Of a DNA stretch of 33,476 bases, positions 1 through 7,991 are shown one piece after another. Within the stretch, counting starts at the first letter, position 1; every line of letters begins with the position of its first letter. This stretch comes from an uncultured Saprospiraceae bacterium. Lineage in GTDB: Bacteria > Bacteroidota > Bacteroidia > Chitinophagales > Saprospiraceae. The translations under genes and the position numbers were made by a program. Location: the NCBI GenBank assembly GCA_938022935.1, contig CALIHL010000211.1:1-33476 (forward strand). Reading direction: 5' to 3'. Below the pieces are notes generated by a model that was not told the DNA's origin, did no database searches, and saw nothing but the letters and a program-made list of their open reading frames with translations.

Positions 1-98
1 GAAGATTGTCCTACCGAAAGAGCTAATAGACTCTCTTGTGCTGACCCGTTAGTTAGTAAGCCAAAGGTGAGCAGTATGTATATCGTTAAGTTCTTCAT
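1..98 (-). CDS. Secreted protein, N-terminal fragment (runs off the window)
   Basis: The minus strand opens with ATG at 98 and stays open to the window edge (32 complete codons). The translation begins MKNLTIYILLTFGLLTNGSA followed by QES: a short basic start, a hydrophobic core and a small-residue cleavage site before Gln. This is a typical Bacteroidota Sec signal peptide, with cleavage probably after Ala20. The start lies 21 bases after the stop of the DUF6265 gene on the same strand, so the two are probably co-transcribed. The rest lies outside the window, so no function can be given. The call rests on signal-peptide quality and operon-like spacing only. Confidence 0.6.
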   Translation of the reverse strand, partial: MKNLTIYILLTFGLLTNGSAQESLLALSVGQS

Positions 99-119
99 AT
101 TTCAATCTTGCGATAAATG

Positions 120-629
120 TTATTGAGCCTCTCTCTTATATATGAACGGTACTTCTTGAACCTTACCGTCTTCTTCAATATTGACATAGACGTGGAGTTC
201 ATCATTCGATATCCGCTCAAACGTGATGCCATCGAAGTATACGGCATCCTTCGTTATCTTGACAAAAGGGAAGTCCACAGTCTTGTTTTGTTCTTCCCAG
301 CCTGTTAGATCAGCGTTAAAGTGCTTGAGCTGAAACAAAACGGTCTTATCCACTTCTCGAAAGACGCATAGCTCATAGAAGATAACCTTATCTCCTTCGC
401 TCAACTTAAACGATCCCATCATAGAACCAGCAGTTGGCTTTGACCATATCTCTTCTGTCTGTCCTCCAAAGGCTTCTCCTTTCCAGTGTCCAGCTATCCA
501 AGCAAATTGTTCTATCGATGCTTCAGGCGAAGATGCTCCTTCTTCAAGGCTCATGACATGGGACTGCCCAAAGATCATATTTGGCGCAAGCCACAAACTC
601 AAGATGAGTGAAAAGTACCGCATAGTCAA
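120..629 (-). CDS. DUF6265 family secreted protein
   Basis: 169 aa. Residues 1-21 form a signal peptide (MRYFSLILSLWLAPNMIFGQ); Met3 (ATG at 623) is an equally good start. The body matches the DUF6265 pattern as I know it: FAWIAGHWKGEA near the start, then EEIWSKPTAGSMMGSFK, a LKHFNADLTGWEEQ block, and VYFDGITFERISNDELHVYV near the end. These are calycin-like beta-barrel proteins of unknown ligand, usually exported. Nothing here identifies a catalytic site. It is the first gene of a probable two-gene minus-strand unit and is divergent from the gene at 836; the shared 206-base gap carries repeated CTTAACA boxes. Confidence 0.8.
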   Translation of the reverse strand: MTMRYFSLILSLWLAPNMIFGQSHVMSLEEGASSPEASIEQFAWIAGHWKGEAFGGQTEEIWSKPTAGSMMGSFKLSEGDKVIFYELCVFREVDKTVLFQLKHFNADLTGWEEQNKTVDFPFVKITKDAVYFDGITFERISNDELHVYVNIEEDGKVQEVPFIYKREAQ

Positions 630-663
630 TCGTTTGCATGCAATTTAAGATAATTGTTAAACC

Positions 664-724
664 CTTAACAGGGTCCTTAACACTTCTTGACAAGATCTTA
701 ACTGGATCAAAGGAGCCTTTAACA
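664..724 (+). promoter_or_regulatory. Array of CTTAACA-like direct repeats
   Basis: In the divergent gap, CTTAACA occurs at 664-670 and again at 676-682, then CTTAACT at 697-703 and TTTAACA at 718-724. Spacing between copies is 12, 21 and 21 bases, close to one, two and two helical turns. Direct heptamers at about one turn are the usual half-site arrangement of OmpR/PhoB-type response regulators. That makes this a candidate activator site for one or both flanking genes. The binding protein is unknown. Confidence 0.35.
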
Positions 725-835
725 TCTATAAAGTAGAGATTGGAAGTATGAAATGAATAAGTAGTAAATGATGAGTAATAATTGACCCATCATCACTACG
801 TCAAGAATATTACTTAACCATTAAATCTAGCAGTT

Positions 836-1366
836 ATGAATGCAATGAAATTAGTTATTCTGCTGGCCTTGGTACCTACACTTTTACTTTCATCAGACTC
901 CAGAGGAGAAGAACTTTATGGCTTATGGTATGACGATTACTCAGACACCAAATTGGAAATCAAGCATACTCGAAAGGGTATAAAAGTCAAACATCATGGA
1001 GGTCTATTTAGTCGATGGCGCACCTACAATTATATGGGGCGCGGACTCTATGACGACTGTGATGGGAAAGTGATCATCTTACGAGGTTATGATCAGATCG
1101 AGTGGCGCAAAGGCCGGAGACGCTCTATTGTACTGAGTCGGTATGGTGACTATGGCGGTTACAATCGCTATCGTGATAGAGATTACTATCCGACCAGTAG
1201 AAGTCGATCCTATGATCGCAATTATCGTAGACCAATTACTAGGAATTCCTACTATGGTAATTGGTACAATAATGATCGAGGTTTCAACTTGTCTATCGAG
1301 TCTTATGGACGTCGTGGCTTTAGAGCGTGGTTTGATAACAGATGGACCTACTATGAAACCATATGA
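836..1366 (+). CDS. Secreted Tyr/Arg-rich two-repeat protein, frameshifted near the C-terminus
   Basis: 176 aa as read. Residues 1-24 form a signal peptide (cleavage near SDSRGEE). Repeat 1 (about residues 26-102) runs from LYGLWYDDYSDTKLEI to IEWRKGRRRSIVLSR. A Tyr/Arg-rich linker follows, and repeat 2 starts at YYGNWYNNDRGFNLSI. Repeat 2 is cut by TGA at 1364-1366, but the matching second half (YDDHYRDRRGNRYYF...LSWRSSDGRRRIRF) continues at once in the +1 frame to 1472. Dropping one A near 1361 would restore a 211-aa protein with two complete repeats. This is either a real disruption or a sequencing error. I do not recognise the family. The repeats look like a small beta-rich module, function unknown. 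Confidence 0.7.
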   Translation: MNAMKLVILLALVPTLLLSSDSRGEELYGLWYDDYSDTKLEIKHTRKGIKVKHHGGLFSRWRTYNYMGRGLYDDCDGKVIILRGYDQIEWRKGRRRSIVLSRYGDYGGYNRYRDRDYYPTSRSRSYDRNYRRPITRNSYYGNWYNNDRGFNLSIESYGRRGFRAWFDNRWTYYETI

Positions 1367-1472
1367 TGATCACTACAGAGATCGACGTGGCAACCGCTAT
1401 TACTTTACAGATGGATATCTGAGTTGGCGAAGCTCAGATGGCAGACGCCGCATACGGTTTAGAAGACGCTAA
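1367..1472 (+). pseudogene. Out-of-frame C-terminal remainder of the two-repeat protein
   Basis: This stretch encodes the second half of repeat 2 in the frame one base ahead of the upstream gene, ending at TAA 1470-1472. Its YDDHYRDRRGNRYYF and LSWRSSDGRRRIRF match YDDCDGKVIIL and IEWRKGRRRSIVL of repeat 1, which argues that it belongs to the same protein. It has no start of its own with any sign of independent expression. Confidence 0.65.
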
Positions 1473-1500
1473 GATTGTTTTTTGTTGTTATAATATGATG

Positions 1501-1540
1501 AGCGGCCTATATTGTAGAGGTATAGGTCGCTTTCTATTTC
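1501..1540 (+). terminator. Rho-independent terminator after the two-repeat gene
   Basis: AGCGGCCTATA (1501-1511) pairs with TATAGGTCGCT (1521-1531), giving an 11-bp stem with one G-U pair and a 9-base loop. It is followed by TTCTATTT. It lies 29 bases after the frameshifted gene's restored stop at 1472, so it marks the true end of that transcript and fits a gene ending at 1472 rather than 1366. Confidence 0.65.
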
Positions 1541-1590
1541 CTGAGTTTTGTAATCTATAACAACTCTGGGTGTTGCGTCGTTATATATGA

Positions 1591-2430
1591 GTGAATCATC
1601 AGAGACAACTTCATCCTATCTTTCTTGTAGGACTCATAGTCCTCATCATCAATGATGCTTTTTTAAAGTGGCACTATTCTAATTTTCTTACGGGAAAGCT
1701 TTCTGACTTCGCCGGTTTATTGATCTTTCCGATTTTTGTCGCTTTTGTTTTTCCAAGAAGCAAGAAGTACGTGTGTTGTGTAGTTGGATTAGGTTTTATT
1801 TTTTGGAAGTCTCCATACAGTTCTTTCCTTTTAGACTGGCTTAACTCTGTTTCTATATTCTCTTTTAGTAGAGTTGTCGATTGCACCGACTTATGGGCAC
1901 TTGCTATGCTTCCCTTCAGCCACAAGATCATCAATAAGCACAATAGAGCATGGAATCTGAAGCCTGTAATGACCGGTAGCTGGCGAGTTGTCGTTCTTAT
2001 ATTGGCGGCCATGTCATTTATGGCTACCTCCATGTCGAGATTTGAAATACCAAAAGGGACTATCTACATAGGTAAGAGTTATAAAATCAAAAACACGAAA
2101 GAAGGATTATTAGAGAAGTTAAGTGCTCTTGGGTATGAGTGGACGTATCTATCTGATACTTTAAGTTCAGCTAATTACCGGTATGAAGAAGGGTTTTATC
2201 AAGTAGAAAATGTCGTATTGGATAATGGCTTTATGACTGCTGATACGCTTAAGAACGTTAAGTTTTTTGTAGAAGAGATTAATGAATCTAAAGTGCGACT
2301 ACATATTATCAACGTAACATTAATGAAGGAAGGAGATATCCAAGATTGGCGAATCTTAAAGAGCTTTCATCGTAGTTATAAAAAAAGAGTCAAGAAGCAG
2401 CTAATTGAAAAATTACAAGCTACTAATTAA
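1591..2430 (+). CDS. Membrane protein of unknown function with HP...KLSDFAGL motif
   Basis: 279 aa, GTG start. The nearby ATG at 1587 is in another frame. The N-terminal half is membrane-embedded, with hydrophobic segments at about residues 9-24, 36-55, 59-76 and 131-149. It carries the block LHPIFL...NDAFLK...LTGKLSDFAGL, which I recall from other uncharacterised bacterial membrane proteins. Residues 150-279 are soluble and charged, with no motif I recognise. The gene is convergent with the amidohydrolase (23-base gap) and stands alone on its strand after a terminator. Role unknown; the conserved KLSDFAG segment suggests a defined family rather than a chance frame. Confidence 0.7.
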   Translation: MNHQRQLHPIFLVGLIVLIINDAFLKWHYSNFLTGKLSDFAGLLIFPIFVAFVFPRSKKYVCCVVGLGFIFWKSPYSSFLLDWLNSVSIFSFSRVVDCTDLWALAMLPFSHKIINKHNRAWNLKPVMTGSWRVVVLILAAMSFMATSMSRFEIPKGTIYIGKSYKIKNTKEGLLEKLSALGYEWTYLSDTLSSANYRYEEGFYQVENVVLDNGFMTADTLKNVKFFVEEINESKVRLHIINVTLMKEGDIQDWRILKSFHRSYKKRVKKQLIEKLQATN

Positions 2431-2453
2431 AATTCCTTAGACCGCTCATTGTT

Positions 2454-3908
2454 TTACTTGTTGTCCAATATTGCTAACTTTTTATCAAGCGCTGCTCGAT
2501 CCATGACATTGCCTTGCTTGATGACAGCATCGATCTTGAGTGTGTTGTTGATATCGTCTAATGGGTTAGCATATAGTATCAGTAAGTCGGCAAGCATAGA
2601 TTCTTGTATACGACCGAGCTCGCCTTCTATGTTAAAATATTCTGCTGGACGAGTGGTGGCAGTTCTAAGCACTTCTAAGTTTGAAAGACCGGATTTTGCG
2701 AGAACTGCAAGTTCTTCATGCAAACTTCTGCCAGGCGTTAAAAAGAAAATAGGGCAATCTGTGCCTGCCATAATGCCAATGCCTTTTTCGTTGATCTGAT
2801 TGATCATTTTATAATTATACTCTGTCCAAGCATGATTGGTCTCTGAAGCGGGATTGGCTGAGAAAGCTGCGATCCGCTCTTTCCACTTTCGTTCGGTAGA
2901 ATCAGGAAGATATTGAAAGCTTTCTTGAAACTCTGCTCTAACAAACGGCCGTTCAGTCATCGCAGTATTCAACGCTGAAGTAGGTATCTGCCAAGTTTGA
3001 TTTTTATAAAGAGCATCTAAAACTTCGTCTGCTTTTTCTTGACTATAGTTTTCGACGGCTATGGTACGCTGTGCACTATGGATACGTGACCTTAAGATGC
3101 CTCCTTGGTCTTTACGACCATCATGAAGTAGCTTTTTTCTTTGCTCATAGAGTACATCACTATTGGTGGCGCAGGACAACTCTAAGTTGCGCATGTGCTC
3201 GATACTATTGAGGCCGGCATCAGAAGCACTGATGACATCCATACTAAGCGGTACGTGACCAGTTACTTTTAGATTGTTCTTTTTTGCCGATGCAGTTAGC
3301 GCTTTGAATTGTTCTGGACTGAGCATCTCGTAAGCTTTGAGGAGATCTACTTCATTGTCTACTAAGTTATTAATCACTGATTCTACATCTTCTATCGTAG
3401 CTAACCCAACAGACAACTCAGGCCGTGTTGGAGCGCTTCCATCGTAGACATTGGGCATGCCATCAAGTAGGGGGCCTGCATACTTGACACGTGGTGTTGT
3501 GGTTGGGTTTTGTAAGGACTTGTCTCGCCATTTTTTGACAAAAGCTGTCTTGCCGCCCGTGTCCCTTACACTGGTGATGCCATAGACTAAGAACAAATCG
3601 AACATCCGTGGAGCTAAGTTTTCCATGTAAGCAAAGTGTACATGTGCATCCCACAAACCTGGTATCATATACTTTCCTGTCCCATCGATGATGTTGTTGT
3701 CTTTCGACAAATGCAGTTCATTTGTCGCTGCCACCTTTGTGATCTTGCCATCCTGGATGACGACTGTCTGACTACTTTTTAAGCCATCCTCAGGGTCAAT
3801 AGTCGATATGTTGGTGATGCAAGTAGCTTGATCAAAGTATAGCTCATCTTTTTTGCAACTGAAGAAGCATAAAGTAGTCGCTAATAGGAGTAGGATAGAC
3901 TTTTTCAT
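2454..3908 (-). CDS. Amidohydrolase family lipoprotein (imidazolonepropionase-like)
   Basis: 484 aa. Residues 1-17 are a lipoprotein signal ending in FFSC, with Cys18 lipidated and KKDE following, a pattern seen in exported Bacteroidota lipoproteins. Metal-dependent amidohydrolase features are visible: DAHVH (His89, His91) at the first strand, the LLKAYE lysine region, VTGHVPL, SIEHMR and MAGTDCP, with the C-terminal composite domain (ADLLILYANPLDDI). Substrates of this subfamily are cyclic amides, dipeptides or similar compounds and cannot be told from sequence. The gene follows the cytochrome/LRR gene by 79 bases on the same strand. It may be the last gene of the SusCD unit or have its own promoter in that gap. 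Confidence 0.85.
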   Translation of the reverse strand: MKKSILLLLATTLCFFSCKKDELYFDQATCITNISTIDPEDGLKSSQTVVIQDGKITKVAATNELHLSKDNNIIDGTGKYMIPGLWDAHVHFAYMENLAPRMFDLFLVYGITSVRDTGGKTAFVKKWRDKSLQNPTTTPRVKYAGPLLDGMPNVYDGSAPTRPELSVGLATIEDVESVINNLVDNEVDLLKAYEMLSPEQFKALTASAKKNNLKVTGHVPLSMDVISASDAGLNSIEHMRNLELSCATNSDVLYEQRKKLLHDGRKDQGGILRSRIHSAQRTIAVENYSQEKADEVLDALYKNQTWQIPTSALNTAMTERPFVRAEFQESFQYLPDSTERKWKERIAAFSANPASETNHAWTEYNYKMINQINEKGIGIMAGTDCPIFFLTPGRSLHEELAVLAKSGLSNLEVLRTATTRPAEYFNIEGELGRIQESMLADLLILYANPLDDINNTLKIDAVIKQGNVMDRAALDKKLAILDNK

Positions 3909-3987
3909 AAGCGTAAGTTATAAGATGCTTAGAATTCTTTGAGTATGACGTTAAGAATATTAACCTTCGATAATTAGATGATTCTTA

Positions 3988-6045
3988 TCAATTGACTAAA
4001 ACCTCATCAATAAACAACCAGCTCTTGCCGCCAGGATTTGGATGCCATTCTGGATTATTCAATTGGCTCTTCACTTTTATCTTGACATATCTGGCCACTT
4101 CAGGTTCAAATGATTCCGTAAAGTTTTTCATTGAAGGTGCTGGCGCTTTTTCTTCTCTTTCGAAAGAAGTCTCTTTCTGAAACGTATAATTTGAGCCATC
4201 TTTTGAAGTCCAGATCGTCATACCTGTTGGATAAAAGATCCAAGATCCAAATGCATCTAAAGCACTTATGCTTACACTTGATATCTCTTCTGTTTTCCCT
4301 AAGTCTAAGACAGCGTTCATATGCTTCCCTTCAAAGCCAAGCCAGTTACCATCAGTAAAAGCGCTGGTCCCTTTTTTGAAATCAGTGATAGTCTTGCCAC
4401 CTTCACCTTTGTATTTATCAGCTGGCTTGGTATTGAGCGCTACATTTGCGACAGTATACTTAGCTTGTATAAATTGCTTCTCAGCAACCTCGCTACTTCC
4501 CCAACCTTCTTTAGAGCTGATTACTTTTATTAAGGCGGAGTTGTTGATTGTAAAAGGATCAGTGTACTTCAATGATAAACTATCCGGTTCGCTACCATCT
4601 ACTGTGTAGTAGAAGTCAACGTTCTTAAAGTTTAAGTCAAACTCTATCTCTAAAGAATCTTTAAAGATGTCCTTCTTTGCAACGATGAGTGGCGGTCTAA
4701 GGGATGCATCTCCAAAGATGCCATCGTCTTGTTGGAAGGTGATGTCCAGCAGAGGTTTTTGAGTTTGAAGTTGAGCCACTCCTTCAGTTGTTAGTTTAGT
4801 TTGCCAGAGATAAACGGACTGAAGAGCGGGTAACGCGGCTAATGCCTCCACAATATCATCAGTTACGTCGGTATCATAAAGGTTGAGCGTCTTTAGATAC
4901 TTCAACTTGGATAGGCTCTTGACTGTTTCATCTGTGATTTGTGTGCCTTGCAATTGGAGGTTACGCAGGTTCTTTAAAGATGATAAGGAAGAGAGCATCT
5001 TGTCCGTAACATTGGAAAACCCAAGATCAAGAATAGAAACTTGATCATTTACACTTTTTAAGTTTTGTATAGTTGACTTGGTAAGATCTTTTCGATGAGA
5101 TAGACTTACATCTATAAATGGACTTTCTTTAGAAAGTGTATTCGCGACAATACCTGCAGATAATAAAGTTGCCATCTTGGATGCCGTTGGCATTTCTACT
5201 TCAAGACTAAAGTAGTTGTCTTTAGCTTGAGCATATTTGTCAAGTATGGCACTAATCTTTTCTGATGGTTTTAATGATCCTATAGAAGCGTCATATGAAG
5301 CGCCCTCATTGATCCACCATTCTATCAATGATATCTCATCTTCTGAAAGTTGTTTCTTGCTCTTAGGAGGCATGTGTTCTTTCTCCTCCAGTGGCAGATG
5401 AATCCTTTGGATCATCGTACTTTTTTTCGCATCGCCGGCAACATAGATTACTCCGTTTTTACCTCCAAGTGCTAAACGTTCTGGAGATGTCATCATCAAG
5501 TCTCCTTTAGTTTTAGACTCATTGTGACAAGAGACACATTTTTTCTTTAAGATAGGCTGGATGATGTCTTTATAAGCCAGAGCGCTATTGATATCTACAA
5601 TATTGCTGGCTTCGTTTTGCTCTTGGTCACGCCATAAAAATCCATCGCCATGAGTAATGCTTCCTCCCTGATGCCCAGTTATGGTAAGTAACACAATGAC
5701 CAAGCAGAAGGAGGGAAAATATAATTTGCTCTTTTCTGGGCCTTGTTTCTTTTGTAAGAAGTAAAGTGCACCTGACGCGATGGTCATGGCTATAGCCAGA
5801 TATTTATGCTGATCTACAAGTTCTCCTTGGTAGTCGCCTGTTTCTGCAAGGATGTATCCTGTGATACATGTGCCGATTGAGATAACAAACCCAGACAGTA
5901 ATCCCAAGTTTATAGAAACACGATAATCGTCAGTCTTTTTTAATCTTGAGATGATCTCAAGTAGAAATACAAATAGAAATATACCAATCGGCAAATGCAG
6001 AATAACTGGATGAAATCTACCTATGAAGTCAAAGGTCTCTATCAT
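3988..6045 (-). CDS. Membrane-anchored cytochrome c / leucine-rich repeat / chitobiase-C-like chimera
   Basis: 685 aa in four parts. Residues 1-127 hold four membrane segments (about 12-33, 46-66, 82-98, 108-126) with DUF2231-like FHPVILHLPIG and membrane-edge histidines His12, His17, His80 and His125. Residues 158-250 are a planctomycete-type cytochrome c (PSCyt1): CVSCH at 170-174 binds haem c covalently and HMPP near 224 is a likely distal Met. Residues 330-440 contain leucine-rich repeats (LRNLQLQGTQITDE, LKTLNLYDTDVTDD). Residues 450-527 resemble the chitobiase/hexosaminidase C-terminal domain, and 530-685 an F5/8-type-C-like jelly roll ending WLFIDEVLVN. The last two parts are homologous to the end of the sialidase upstream (2-base gap). 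A role in periplasmic electron transfer plus sugar or surface binding is inference. Confidence 0.8.
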   Translation of the reverse strand: MIETFDFIGRFHPVILHLPIGIFLFVFLLEIISRLKKTDDYRVSINLGLLSGFVISIGTCITGYILAETGDYQGELVDQHKYLAIAMTIASGALYFLQKKQGPEKSKLYFPSFCLVIVLLTITGHQGGSITHGDGFLWRDQEQNEASNIVDINSALAYKDIIQPILKKKCVSCHNESKTKGDLMMTSPERLALGGKNGVIYVAGDAKKSTMIQRIHLPLEEKEHMPPKSKKQLSEDEISLIEWWINEGASYDASIGSLKPSEKISAILDKYAQAKDNYFSLEVEMPTASKMATLLSAGIVANTLSKESPFIDVSLSHRKDLTKSTIQNLKSVNDQVSILDLGFSNVTDKMLSSLSSLKNLRNLQLQGTQITDETVKSLSKLKYLKTLNLYDTDVTDDIVEALAALPALQSVYLWQTKLTTEGVAQLQTQKPLLDITFQQDDGIFGDASLRPPLIVAKKDIFKDSLEIEFDLNFKNVDFYYTVDGSEPDSLSLKYTDPFTINNSALIKVISSKEGWGSSEVAEKQFIQAKYTVANVALNTKPADKYKGEGGKTITDFKKGTSAFTDGNWLGFEGKHMNAVLDLGKTEEISSVSISALDAFGSWIFYPTGMTIWTSKDGSNYTFQKETSFEREEKAPAPSMKNFTESFEPEVARYVKIKVKSQLNNPEWHPNPGGKSWLFIDEVLVN

Positions 6046-6047
6046 TG

Positions 6048-7991
6048 TTATTCAACGATTATTTCATCAATAAATAACCAAGCAGGAGTACCTTTTCCTT
6101 GGTGCCATTCAGGTAGTTTGTTCAAGGCTGTGATAGATATGAACAACTCATCAGTTGTAACATCTTGAAGAGGGACTTCGATATATTTTGATTCTGGAGA
6201 CAATTCCTTTTGAGGTATATCTACTTTTGTTGTATAAGACATGCCATTTATATCAACAGTTACTTCCGTAGGTAAGAATATCCATTGGCTATTGGCAGAG
6301 AGTGCGCTGAGCTTCACTTTGCTTATGTTCTTTTTCTTTTTTAAACTGACATGCACTTGCACAGTGCCGCCTTCAAAACCCATCCATTCTCCATTGCTAA
6401 AGCTGGTAGTGCCTTTGATCATATCAAAAAGAGAGTAGGGGCCACCACCTTGATATTTAGAAGAAGGCTGACGAGATAACGTTACTTCTTTTACATCTTT
6501 TAATTGTGAGGCTTTTGTAAAAGTGACACTTGTTATATCACTTTTCTTGGCATCAGGATGTATAGCAAGCGCTTTGAGCATGCATGATTGATCTATTGAT
6601 ATCTGATTGGTATATTGCTTACTTGAAGTGTTAGGTGTTGTGCCGTCAGTTGTATAGTAGATCTTTCTGCCTGGATAGTCCAAGTCAAAAGTAACAGCTA
6701 TATTTTCTTGAAAAAGAGAAGATGAGAATCGAGGTATAGGCTTAGAAAGTTTGAGTTGATTGGATTGTACAACACTTGGATTAATGACCTTTTTTACCCA
6801 AGCCTTCTTACTATAATTTTCTCCACCTAAGAGCCACTCCATATTGAAAGAAGCGTAATGGATGCCTTCATTATTGCCATGCTCATAAAGCACACCAATG
6901 TCATCATTGTCTTGGATGACGAGATCAGAATAAGCAGACTCACCAGTTCTAACTGTGCGCTTGACCGGCCATGATTGACCTTGGTCGAAACTCATTTTTA
7001 TAGTTAGATTCTCTCTTCTTTTCTTGCTTTCTGGATTAGAGAATAAAATAACCTCCCGTCCTGTAGAAAGTGTATGAGAGATGATGCTCGCTTGGCAGAC
7101 TGGAGAGATCAATGTGCTATCAAAGTAAGTCTCTGACCATGTCGCTCCACCGTCATGACTTTTTGCAACAAGCCTATGTCTCTTTTCTCCGTTTTGCTGT
7201 CTGATGTTTTGCATGATGCTGCCATCTGGTAGTTCTACTGCTATTGATTCGTTAGAGCTTGGTATATCTACGTTTTCTGTAAGCTGCCAAGTTTCGCCAT
7301 GATCATCGCTGTAGAATGCATGTGCTCTATAATCATTGAAGCCTGATTGCGGTTCTCCTTCTGAGTGATTGGCAGGTATAAAGAGTCTTCCTTTATGACT
7401 TCCTTTTTTTAATTGTATCGCATGGCCAGGTGTATTGGCATATGATCTCCAGTCTTCTTTAAAGTTATAGTCTCGGTTTAGATCAGGACGTCGTGGCTTG
7501 TGCACGGATAGAGTGATATCCGTTGGGGCAGACCAAGTGTTGCCAAAGTCCGTACTGGTGATATACAGTATATTTCTCAATCCTTGTCCCAATCTTGTCT
7601 CATGTTCAGATGCGATACCGTTATTATAAACTAAGAATATCCGACCATCCTTGTATCGTGGATCCAAGAGGTCCTCTACGGGAGCTGGATTTCCAGATTG
7701 TAACGATCCGTTGTCTGCAACAACCTTGAGGTTACTCCATGTCTGACCGTTGTCCTTACTGGTTTTTGAAACAATATCCACATCACCAAAGTCATTACAT
7801 CCACTTACGCGTCCTTCTGCAAAAGCAAGGAGATGGCCATTAGACACTTTTATAATAGCAGGTATCCTAAAACAAGCATAGCCGTCTGATCCGTTTCTAA
7901 ATATCGGTTGCTCTTGAAATGACTGTACGTCTTGACTAATACCAACAAAACATACAAGTTGGGCGATAAGAATGTAGAGTACACTTTTCAT
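6048..7991 (-). CDS. Exo-alpha-sialidase (GH33-like) with C-terminal carbohydrate-associated modules
   Basis: 647 aa. Signal peptide at residues 1-19. The six-bladed sialidase fold is shown by the RIP motif (CFRIPAI, Arg42), AEGR (Arg61) with Asp70, and five Asp boxes near residues 78-85 (SKDNGQTW), 147-153, 229-235, 279-285 and 335-341. Candidate catalytic or binding residues are Glu253 (VELPDG), Arg264, Tyr354 (SAYSDL) and Glu370 (LYE). The family releases terminal sialic acids; the exact sialic or nonulosonic acid cannot be told. Residues about 418-492 form a chitobiase-C-like domain and 497-647 an F5/8-C-like domain, shared with the next gene. It starts directly at the stop of the NHL gene. 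No sialic-acid catabolic genes (nan) lie in the window. Confidence 0.88.
   Translation of the reverse strand: MKSVLYILIAQLVCFVGISQDVQSFQEQPIFRNGSDGYACFRIPAIIKVSNGHLLAFAEGRVSGCNDFGDVDIVSKTSKDNGQTWSNLKVVADNGSLQSGNPAPVEDLLDPRYKDGRIFLVYNNGIASEHETRLGQGLRNILYITSTDFGNTWSAPTDITLSVHKPRRPDLNRDYNFKEDWRSYANTPGHAIQLKKGSHKGRLFIPANHSEGEPQSGFNDYRAHAFYSDDHGETWQLTENVDIPSSNESIAVELPDGSIMQNIRQQNGEKRHRLVAKSHDGGATWSETYFDSTLISPVCQASIISHTLSTGREVILFSNPESKKRRENLTIKMSFDQGQSWPVKRTVRTGESAYSDLVIQDNDDIGVLYEHGNNEGIHYASFNMEWLLGGENYSKKAWVKKVINPSVVQSNQLKLSKPIPRFSSSLFQENIAVTFDLDYPGRKIYYTTDGTTPNTSSKQYTNQISIDQSCMLKALAIHPDAKKSDITSVTFTKASQLKDVKEVTLSRQPSSKYQGGGPYSLFDMIKGTTSFSNGEWMGFEGGTVQVHVSLKKKKNISKVKLSALSANSQWIFLPTEVTVDINGMSYTTKVDIPQKELSPESKYIEVPLQDVTTDELFISITALNKLPEWHQGKGTPAWLFIDEIIVE

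Noticed and set aside
761-799. Imperfect hairpin GTAGT..ATGATG with CATCATCACTAC
   Set aside because: Arms are broken by a bulge and the loop is long and AT-rich; too weak to call.
1355-1370. Programmed +1 frameshift in the two-repeat protein
   Set aside because: No known slippery or RF2-like element (such as CTT TGA C) is present; ACC ATA TGA does not favour repairing.
1143-1472. Open frame of 109 codons as a separate gene
   Set aside because: Only its last ~36 codons look like protein (matching repeat 1 of the upstream gene); the earlier part overlaps the real frame and is low-complexity Ile/Val text.
798-3962. 15-mer ACGTYAAGAATATTA in two intergenic gaps (798-812 and 3948-3962)
   Set aside because: 14 of 15 bases match, but the orientation relative to the genes differs and a match of this size between AT-rich gaps can arise by chance.
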